Of a DNA stretch of 47,488 nucleotides, positions 41,999 to 47,488 are shown one piece after another. This DNA is from Alphaproteobacteria bacterium (GTDB taxonomy: Bacteria > Pseudomonadota > Alphaproteobacteria > Bin65): positions 1 to 47,488 of the forward strand of contig JAJFFJ010000119.1 in the NCBI GenBank assembly GCA_021776685.1, given 5' to 3'. The translations under genes were made by a program, and so were the position numbers. A model generated the notes under the pieces. That model had not been told where the DNA came from. It was given only the letters and a program-made list of their open reading frames with translations, and searched no databases. Each line of letters opens with the position of its first letter. Within the stretch, counting starts at the first letter, position 1.

Positions 41999-42031
41999 GA
42001 GCCTCGGCATCCCGCCGGGGCTCTTTTTTTT
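41999..42031 (+). terminator. Rho-independent terminator of the binding-protein gene
   Basis: GAGCCTCGGC/GCCGGGGCTC stem (one G-T pair), 5-nt loop, then eight T residues, about 25 nt after the stop. It ends 3 nt before the convergent amidase stop. Confidence 0.88.
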
Positions 42032-42034
42032 GCG

Positions 42035-43318
42035 CTATATGTGCGCTTCCACCCAAGCGGCCGCCGCAAACAAACCAGCCTCGTCCTCGTGCTGACCCAC
42101 AAGCTGAATCCCCACAGGGAGGCCGTTCGGTCCTTTACCTGTGGGAAGGGTGACGCAGGGCACGCCGATGAATGTCCAGAACCGGTTGAAGATGGGATTA
42201 CCGGTCCAACCGAGGCCCTCCGGCGCTTCGCCCGGTTGAGCGGGTGTGAGAACCACATCGACTTCAGTGAGACGCCCAGCCATTTCAATGCGCGCCTCAG
42301 CACCAATTTGTCGGGCGGCATAGTATTCCGCAGGCGACAGGGTTTCGCCATGCTCAATCAGCGGCGCCAAAGATTCTGAAATCAGCGCGGCATGCTCGAC
42401 CCATTCGTAGGCAAAGGCCTTAGAAATCTCGTAGCAAGCAACCTGATAGTGGGCTTCCAACGCATCATCAAAGAGAGCCGGCACTGGCAAATCTACGATT
42501 TCTGCACCTGCTGCGCCGAGTGCATCAGCCGCTGAGTCCAATACCTGCATGGTCTCCGGCAAAACTTCACCCCACCCCGGCCCACGGCTGATGCCAATAC
42601 GCGGGTTAGGCGGGGCGCCTACATCGAACGCAGCAGCTTCGTGACCGGTCAGACCGGCCAGCAACAGGGGCATGTCATGGGCAGAGCGGCAGAATGCGCC
42701 AACAGTATCAAGAGCCTCTGCCTCAGCTTTGACGCCGGCTCGCGACACAAGGCCAAACGTCGGCTTGAAAGCTACAGTACCGCAATAACCAGCCGGTCGT
42801 ATGATCGAGCCAAAGGTCTGGGTCCCCAGCGCCGCTGGCACCATATTGTCTGCAACTGCGGCCGCCGAACCTGCAGACGACCCACCCGGCGTGAAGTCTG
42901 GGTTATGAGGATTGGTGGTGATCGTCGGGTGAACCGCAGCCAGTTCCGTGGTCCGCGTCTTGCCAACAATTACAGCCCCTGCACGCTTCAGCATCGTCAC
43001 ACAAGACGCATCTGCTCTGGGCTGGTGGCCGTCATATATGGGCGTGCCATATTCAGTCGGATAGTCCTGAGTATCGATGATATCTTTGATGGCAATCGGA
43101 ATGCCATGAAGAGGACCACGGCGTTCTTCCGCGTCCCGTTGCCGGGCTTGGGCGAGGGCAACCTCGGGGTTCAGGAACGCCCAAGCCTTCACCACGTCTT
43201 CGCGAACATCAATCCGATCCAGGCACGCACGGACAACCTGTTCGGAAGATGTTGCGCCTTTGCTCAGGAGCTCACTCAATTCCGTCACGCAAAGTTCATT
43301 CAGCCGCCGATCAGACAT
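42035..43318 (-). CDS. Amidase signature family hydrolase
   Basis: A 427-residue amidase of the Ser-cisSer-Lys type. Catalytic Lys78 is in IPIAIKDIID, the cis-Ser in TPGGSSAGSAAAV (147-148), and the nucleophile Ser171 in GTQTFGSIIRPAGY. The sequence GSIIRPA is a variant of the usual GGSIRIPA but keeps the Ser. The C-terminal FIGVPCVTLPTGKGPNGLPVG matches the family (core GVPCVTLPTG). The substrate is not determined. GatA is unlikely because gatC/gatB are absent and the GatA-specific tail is missing. Confidence 0.87.
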   Translation of the reverse strand: MSDRRLNELCVTELSELLSKGATSSEQVVRACLDRIDVREDVVKAWAFLNPEVALAQARQRDAEERRGPLHGIPIAIKDIIDTQDYPTEYGTPIYDGHQPRADASCVTMLKRAGAVIVGKTRTTELAAVHPTITTNPHNPDFTPGGSSAGSAAAVADNMVPAALGTQTFGSIIRPAGYCGTVAFKPTFGLVSRAGVKAEAEALDTVGAFCRSAHDMPLLLAGLTGHEAAAFDVGAPPNPRIGISRGPGWGEVLPETMQVLDSAADALGAAGAEIVDLPVPALFDDALEAHYQVACYEISKAFAYEWVEHAALISESLAPLIEHGETLSPAEYYAARQIGAEARIEMAGRLTEVDVVLTPAQPGEAPEGLGWTGNPIFNRFWTFIGVPCVTLPTGKGPNGLPVGIQLVGQHEDEAGLFAAAAWVEAHI

Positions 43319-43622
43319 CTACCCTCACCCAATATCGTCATCGCAGATAGGCCGCGCATACTGGCACCCAGACGCCATATTTCGCCAGTGACAGTCGCGC
43401 AGAATTCATGATCCACCGCTCGCTTGCGAAGCCGGCCAACTATTCAGATGCATGAGGGGGAATGGTGCCAGGGCTGGCATCACATCAAGCTAAAAAGCGC
43501 CCCAATCTGTTGAGTTTAATAATTGCGACAGACCGAAATACCAACAGAAATACCAACATTTTCTAGCGGTGAGATGGCCCGTCTTCCCTACAAAGGAGAA
43601 ACATTCGGTGCCAAAGCGGTAA
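43319..43622. other. Intergenic stretch upstream of the amidase
   Basis: No gene is seen. It must hold the amidase promoter. A perfect 12-bp tandem repeat, GAAATACCAACA twice, lies at 43535-43558. An AAAGGAG ribosome-type site at 43599-43606 is followed by a GTG that opens a five-codon frame only. Confidence 0.4.
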
Positions 43623-43786
43623 ATGTCCGAATCTCATCCAGAACCGGACATGCATGTCGATGGTCCACAAGGTCCGCTTATAGCCAACAGCGGCCCTCCG
43701 ACAGCACGGCCTCCTTTTGATATCGTTACCCGCGTCTTCGCCGGAGATTTACTACAGACCGCCCCAGGCTCCAGCGTCATACGGGC
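43623..43786 (+). pseudogene. Possible 5' gene fragment cut by the IS6 element
   Basis: An open frame from an ATG (MSESHPEPDMHVDGPQG) runs 55 codons into the left end of the IS element and then through unrelated IS sequence. The peptide is rich in Pro and has no recognised family. It may be the start of a gene whose rest was removed when the IS moved. Evidence is weak. Confidence 0.3.
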
Positions 43787-43803
43787 CGGCATTGACACGT
43801 TAA
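43787..43803 (+). repeat. Left terminal inverted repeat of the IS6 element
   Basis: CGGCATTGACACGTTAA, a perfect complement of 44579-44595. The functional end is probably the GGCATTG typical of IS6-type ends. Confidence 0.9.
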
Positions 43804-43842
43804 CTACTGCTGTCAGTCGCCAGCGGAGGGGCACATCATGGA

Positions 43843-44538
43843 TCATGCCGGGAGGCAGCTCTGCCGCCAGACGTCAAATGCCTCGGCCCGAAACTTCTTG
43901 AAGATTGCGCGAGGTAGAAGATGACGTTGGACATAGAAGGCGTTCTGGACGGCGGCGTGGATCGCGAGGAAACGTTGGGCTGATCCAGCCGACTTGAACC
44001 GTTGCTGCTTTCGTTCCCTTCGTCGAACCGGTTGGTGTGAGTTTTCGGCTCGATTGTTTGCTCGCAGTCCCTGATCATGGATCGCACTTAGCCGCTCTAT
44101 GCGTATGGCGGCGGGGTACGATTTCAGCTTATCCGTCGTAATTCGCTTCGGCGCGAAGCCCTGCTTCTTCAGTAGCATTCTAAGCAATCTCCTCGCCGAT
44201 CGAGCGCAACGTCGTCTCTGAACCAGGAAGTCGAGCACCTCGCCTTCATCGTCGACCGCCCGCCAAAGCCAGTATTTTCGATCACGGATCTTGATGACCA
44301 TCTCATCGATGTGCCAGCGCGCGCTGGCGCGTGGACGGCTGCGTCGAAGATTGCCGGCGATCAGACGCCCGAACTTTAGAAACCAGCGCCGGACAGTTTC
44401 GTTCGAAACCTCAATGCCGCGCTGGGCCAGGAGTTCTTCGACGTCGCGGAAGGACAGCGTGAACCGGGCATAAAGCCAGATCGCGTGCTGGATGATTACA
44501 GGTGGAAAGCGATGCCGCTTGAACGATATCGGTGTCAT
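43843..44538 (-). CDS. IS6-family transposase
   Basis: A 231-residue DDE transposase of normal IS6 length. An N-terminal helix-turn-helix region (SFRDVEELLAQRGIEVSNET followed by VRRWF) is followed by the DDE domain: Asp78 in ARWHIDEMVIKI, Asp136 in RITTDKLKSYP, and Glu165 in NNRAENSHQPVRRRE. No frameshift or stop is seen, so it should be active. The C-terminal Cys-containing end LPRAIFKKFRAEAFDVW is usual for this subgroup. Confidence 0.93.
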   Translation of the reverse strand: MTPISFKRHRFPPVIIQHAIWLYARFTLSFRDVEELLAQRGIEVSNETVRRWFLKFGRLIAGNLRRSRPRASARWHIDEMVIKIRDRKYWLWRAVDDEGEVLDFLVQRRRCARSARRLLRMLLKKQGFAPKRITTDKLKSYPAAIRIERLSAIHDQGLRANNRAENSHQPVRRRERKQQRFKSAGSAQRFLAIHAAVQNAFYVQRHLLPRAIFKKFRAEAFDVWRQSCLPA

Positions 44539-44578
44539 TCAGCGAGGGTAGCGACACCCGACAAACGCGTCGAGCCGC

Positions 44579-44595
44579 TTAACGTGTCAATGCCG
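44579..44595 (-). repeat. Right terminal inverted repeat of the IS6 element
   Basis: TTAACGTGTCAATGCCG on the plus strand, the exact complement of the left end at 43787-43803. Confidence 0.9.
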
Positions 44596-44988
44596 TTTCA
44601 TGGCATCAAGCGATCGATCGACTCCCGGCCCCTTGCCGTACCAGTAACCCACAACACCATCCACTGACGGATCGGGATGATCGTCGATCATTTGAGTGCC
44701 CATAAGCGACGTTGCGGCAAGTTCCTCATTCTGTGCGGGTAAGTGGCGGACTTCGTACTTGTCCAAGAACGGTTTGGCTGATCGTAACGCGGTATCTATG
44801 CCACCCAATGGAGAACCTGGATAACCGGTGATGAAGCTTGCTGTATTCAGACCGTTGCGTGCATCACGACGTTTCTGATCAAACAGAAGACGCACTAGCG
44901 CATGGGTCCCTGAGAGGAAAACTAGGCCATTTTCCAGCTCATAGCGGTCATCAAGCGACGGAACATCTTTACGGTGAGAATCTGGCAT
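44596..44988 (-). pseudogene. Indolepyruvate ferredoxin oxidoreductase, 5' fragment truncated by IS6
   Basis: About 131 N-terminal residues of a fused indolepyruvate:ferredoxin oxidoreductase, which converts aryl-pyruvates to aryl-acetyl-CoA. Seen: GLVFLSGTHALVRLLFDQKR, ITGYPGSPLGGIDTAL, LPAQNEELAATSLMGTQ and VVGYWYGKGPGVDRSLDAMK, all from the pyrimidine-binding start domain. The family has over 1,100 residues; the frame is broken by the right end of the IS. The remainder is not on the other side of the IS, so about 90 percent of the gene has been lost. Confidence 0.85.
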
Positions 44989-45314
44989 AAAGAGTAATCC
45001 CTTGGGTTTCTAAGTCCGGGCTCCGCCGCGTGGCGCTAAGTCGGCCGTTAGGGATGCCTTTTGAGGTTCGCCGATCCGTCGGCGACTGGCCCAGCAATCT
45101 TTGATGAAGATCAGCGGTTGTTCGTAGTGGTGAACATCACGTACCGCATCCAAAAGCCGCAGGGGCCAAATTCAACCTCAGGGCCAGCCTAGACGGCCCC
45201 GCTGATAAGTGTGTGATCGCCCGCTTTGTGACCAATTGGGCGACAACTGACGGTGAGGTGAGATTGCGGGGGTTGCTCGGCGCACTGGCCCGCGTAACCC
45301 TGCTGCAGCCTTAC
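44989..45314. other. Gap between the truncated oxidoreductase gene and the isomerase gene
   Basis: No gene is recognised on either strand. It holds the former promoter of the oxidoreductase gene, and parts look like degraded coding sequence on the plus strand, but no family could be assigned. Confidence 0.35.
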
Positions 45315-45926
45315 CTAGCTGGCCCCAGAAAATCCACCAGCTAGAAATTGATCCAGTGAAGCGATCCGGTCCTGGCCCCAGAACTTCTCTTTCCCATCGA
45401 CGATGTAGAATGGGACGCCGAAGCAGTCATCCTCGACCGCCTCTTCAAGATTTCGGGCGTAAGTTTCCGACACCTCCGGCAAATCAAGATTTGCAATGGC
45501 GGGATCAAAGCCAGCCGCTGTCAAACATTCCGCAATCACACTGTCTTCCATGATATCCCGGCCGTCGCGCCAAACCGCACCGGTGAATTGATGCACCAAC
45601 TGACCCAGATCACCGCCCCCTACCTTTTGCGCGTTGATCACAGCATAGGAGGACCGTTCCGAATCAAAACCCCGGTAAGGCGGGTCGAGATCCATTTCCA
45701 ACCCTAATGTTCGGGAAATCCGGCGCAATTCCTGTACCCGCATGGCGCGGCGGGCCGGATGTCTAGCCGGGGCCGCAATGCCGCCAGTCCTGTCAAACAG
45801 CGGATAGGCGTTGAGTGGCTTATATTCGATGGTCGCGCTATGTTTGGCCGCAACTGCCTCCATCCGAGTGCCTGATAGGTAAGTAAAGGGTGAATTCGTA
45901 GCAAGATAATAGGTGATATGGGCCAT
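45315..45926 (-). CDS. 2-hydroxychromene-2-carboxylate isomerase-like (DsbA/kappa-GST fold) protein
   Basis: A 203-residue thioredoxin-fold protein. It has the N-terminal YYLATNSPFTYLSGTRMEA (Ser in place of the DsbA Cys pair, as in HCCA isomerases), the helical insert with FTGAVWRDGRDIMEDSVIAEC (core WRDGRDIMEDSVI), and the diagnostic C-terminal end FGVPFYIVDGKEKFWGQDRI. Family members isomerise 2-hydroxychromene-2-carboxylate with glutathione in aromatic degradation, or act on related compounds. It is close to an aromatic-2-oxoacid oxidoreductase remnant, which hints at a former aromatic catabolic locus. Confidence 0.83.
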   Translation of the reverse strand: MAHITYYLATNSPFTYLSGTRMEAVAAKHSATIEYKPLNAYPLFDRTGGIAAPARHPARRAMRVQELRRISRTLGLEMDLDPPYRGFDSERSSYAVINAQKVGGGDLGQLVHQFTGAVWRDGRDIMEDSVIAECLTAAGFDPAIANLDLPEVSETYARNLEEAVEDDCFGVPFYIVDGKEKFWGQDRIASLDQFLAGGFSGAS

Positions 45927-46370
45927 TCGCTGTTTCCTTTCTATAAAACTTTGGGGCCAGCTTAACGGCTGGCAAGAGGCAGCACCGCGCGAACCTGCAA
46001 GATGATGTAGGCACCTACCGAGCGCTCTAGAGGTGTCCGTAGAAAATCTTGATTACTTCGTCTCGCGGTGCACAGGGTTTTTCCGGCCGCTTTCCCGGCC
46101 ACCGCGCTGACCAACACCCGCGTTGGGGAGTCGACATTGCGGGGCGCCCTCTCGCATTGCGGATCCGGGTCCAAAAAACTCCCAATATCGGATCAGGCTC
46201 GCGGCAAGTGTTTCAAGATCACTATTGCTCGTCAGCGAATCATCAGTTGTCCGGTCAATTGCCTGATTCATAATTTCGCTCCCTGATACCGATAGGGCGT
46301 TGTGAATCTGAATATGCTACTTGGAGCGGAATAATTGAAATTTTGAATCATTGGCGTTAGCATAATCTGT
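45927..46370. other. Divergent region between isomerase and LysR genes
   Basis: Apart from one short minus-strand frame listed separately, nothing is recognised. The 46290-46370 part is AT-rich and should carry the LysR promoter and operator. A TTGAAATTTTGAA-type motif near 46336 is the most repetitive element. Confidence 0.35.
46053..46271 (-). CDS. Hypothetical short protein divergent from the LysR gene
   Basis: A 72-residue frame: MNQAIDRTTDDSLTSNSDLE, then TLAASLIRYWEFFGPGSAMR, then a Gly/Arg-rich end. The ATG has GGGAG 8 nt upstream and sits where a LysR target gene would start. The second half does not look like real protein, so the gene may be truncated or frameshifted after about 40 residues. 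No family recognised. Confidence 0.35.
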   Translation of the reverse strand: MNQAIDRTTDDSLTSNSDLETLAASLIRYWEFFGPGSAMREGAPQCRLPNAGVGQRGGRESGRKNPVHRETK

Positions 46371-47273
46371 ATGGATACCAAAAATGTTGATCTGAACCTG
46401 CTGGTTGCCCTAGAAACGCTGTTGGCTGAGCGAAATGTCACCAGAGCCGCGAAACGGCTAAACATTTCTCAACCTGCCTTGTCCGCCCGACTCAACCGAT
46501 TGCGCGTTCTGTTCAACGATCCGTTGTTGGTTCCGAACCGACGGGGGATGAACGTCACTGAGCGGGCGCTATCACTTCAAGAACCGTTGCGGCAGGCACT
46601 TGATAGCGTTCGGGGTGTGGTAACCGACCAAAGGGCGTTCGATCCGAAGACAGAATCAGCGTCACTCACAGTGGCTGGGTCCGACTATGCTCACCACGCC
46701 TATTTGTTACCTTTGGTCGATGCGCTTCGATACGAAGCACCTGGAATTCGATTCGCTTGGAGCCATCTCAACTTCGAAACATTTGACGCCCAATTGGAAC
46801 GAGGGGAAATCGATTTCCTGCTTATGCCGCCAAAGGCTGCGTCGGATCGATTGAGGTTTCGGCACCTGCTTGACGAACGGTATGTCGTGATTACGCGAAT
46901 GAATCACCCTAGGGTGGGTCGTCAACTAACTCTGTCCAAATTCTGCTCACTTGAGCACATTGTTCGCTCTCCGAGTGGTGGAGGCTTTAGCGGGCCTACT
47001 GATGAAGCATTGGAGGCCCGAAACCGGACAAGAAACGTTGTTCTCTCCGTTCCGAGCTGGCTCATTATTCCGCAGATTGTCCGATCGACGGACCTGGTCG
47101 CCGTCGTGCCAGAGCGCCTTGTCGCCTATCAAAATGACGAACTCGATATTTTTGAGCTGCCTCTCCCGGTACGCGGGTTCGCGGTCGCGATGCTCTGGCA
47201 CGACCGCGTGGGCGAATCGCAAATTCATTTGTGGTTTAGAAATCGGATTGCAGAACTAATCAACACCGTGTGA
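46371..47273 (+). CDS. LysR-family transcriptional regulator
   Basis: A 300-residue LTTR with a NodD-like N-terminus: VDLNLLVALETLLAERNVTR and KRLNISQPALSARLNRLRVLF (the winged helix-turn-helix), then NRRGMNVTERA. The C-terminal part is a type 2 periplasmic-binding fold for the effector (LTVAGSDYAHHAYLLPLVDAL, IDFLLMPPKA). It is complete. Divergent from a short frame and the isomerase-like gene, one of which may be its target. The effector is unknown; an aromatic compound is plausible from the neighbours. Confidence 0.92.
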   Translation: MDTKNVDLNLLVALETLLAERNVTRAAKRLNISQPALSARLNRLRVLFNDPLLVPNRRGMNVTERALSLQEPLRQALDSVRGVVTDQRAFDPKTESASLTVAGSDYAHHAYLLPLVDALRYEAPGIRFAWSHLNFETFDAQLERGEIDFLLMPPKAASDRLRFRHLLDERYVVITRMNHPRVGRQLTLSKFCSLEHIVRSPSGGGFSGPTDEALEARNRTRNVVLSVPSWLIIPQIVRSTDLVAVVPERLVAYQNDELDIFELPLPVRGFAVAMLWHDRVGESQIHLWFRNRIAELINTV

Positions 47274-47488
47274 GAGCTCACATTTTTTGTCGAGGAAAGC
47301 CGTTGCGACTTGCAACTTCATGAGTTGTACATCGCAGCGCGCCGGCAATTTCTGTTGTTTAGTACGCGTCGAAATTCGTTTTCGAACCTGAAATGTTCGG
47401 AGGCAACAATCCAAGCGTTAGAAGGGGCGACTTTCGAACACTGCTTATTGTGCGCTCAGGACCAAGCTATGGTCGACAGCGCCAAGTC
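47274..47488. other. Right edge of the window, no gene seen
   Basis: AT-richer sequence after the LysR stop, without a terminator or a recognisable gene. It may be the upstream region of a gene beyond the edge. Confidence 0.4.

Larger units (their letters stand above)
43787..44595. mobile_element. IS6-family insertion sequence (about 809 bp)
   Basis: A complete IS with perfect 17-bp inverted ends, CGGCATTGACACGTTAA on the left and its complement on the right, enclosing one transposase gene. Size and structure fit the IS6/IS26 family. The 8 bp flanking the two ends differ, so there is no target duplication; in this family that usually follows replicative transposition within the molecule or recombination between copies. 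On the right it cuts an indolepyruvate oxidoreductase gene. Confidence 0.9.

Noticed and set aside
42641-43411. A 256-codon plus-strand frame opposite the amidase
   Set aside because: The amidase frame shows an intact catalytic triad and full-length family match; the opposite frame has no family features.
43535-43558. Tandem GAAATACCAACA repeats as the start of a CRISPR array
   Set aside because: Only two 12-bp copies are present, directly adjacent with no spacers, and there are no cas genes in the window.
47274-47488. Possible second gene after the LysR regulator
   Set aside because: No open frame with a ribosome site and recognisable content extends to the window edge.

Overview
The window looks like chromosomal DNA of a free-living alphaproteobacterium. 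The clade markers are a TrcR/DUF1013 cell-cycle regulator, a COQ9-family gene divergent from rpsU, a class I lysyl-tRNA synthetase, a phasin, small YdcH-type genes and a complete AcpXL/LpxXL lipid A very-long-chain acyl cluster. The order cannot be fixed from sequence alone; Rhizobiales-like and Rhodospirillales-like lineages both fit. GC content is high and genes are tightly packed, apart from the tad junction, the phage remnant and the right-hand 4 kb.

Layout. 1-430: tail of a CaiB/BaiF CoA-transferase. 769-9306: a minus-strand Tad/Cpa (type IVc, Flp) pilus operon, read cpaA-cpaB-cpaC-cpaD-cpaE-cpaF-tadB-tadC. Upstream of it are the Flp pilin gene with its own terminator, two tandem plus-strand TadG-like proteins with von Willebrand A domains, a decayed tadE fragment and two TadE-like genes. 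No tadD is present. 15560-18577: a probable unannotated small RNA, rpsU (apparently starting at ATC), COQ9, purK and purE. 18698-30112: housekeeping and metabolic genes: a GGDEF cyclase, two YdcH-like proteins, a TIGR02444 protein, two AMP-forming acyl-CoA synthetases (one PrpE), TrcR, a DUF1192 protein, a TerB-like protein, a deleted AEC transporter, a sigma factor with a membrane partner, class I LysRS, and a phasin with two PhaR-like operators around its promoter. 30189-31088: branched-chain aminotransferase.

31220-35330 is a compact phage-derived island. It carries a self-cleaving S24 repressor, small phage genes, a single ORF joining the first ~280 residues of a podovirus portal protein to the C-terminal half of an N-acetylmuramoyl-L-alanine amidase, a 3TM holin and a 45-residue membrane protein. 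AAATAGG-type repeats lie in the spacer of a strong promoter inside the island and in the region beside the repressor, which suggests a repressor-controlled lysis unit. It is the best candidate here for something undescribed, although a plain deletion remnant is the simpler explanation.

35338-40867 is the lipid A very-long-chain fatty acid cluster (adhXL, fabF1XL, fabF2XL, fabZXL, acpXL, lpxXL). FabF2XL lacks the catalytic Cys and one His, so it should act as a non-catalytic partner of FabF1XL. 40974-43318: an orphan NMT1-type binding protein and an amidase. 43787-44595: an IS6-family element with perfect 17-bp ends and no target duplication; it truncates an indolepyruvate ferredoxin oxidoreductase gene. 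The window ends with a 2-hydroxychromene-2-carboxylate isomerase-like protein and a LysR regulator.
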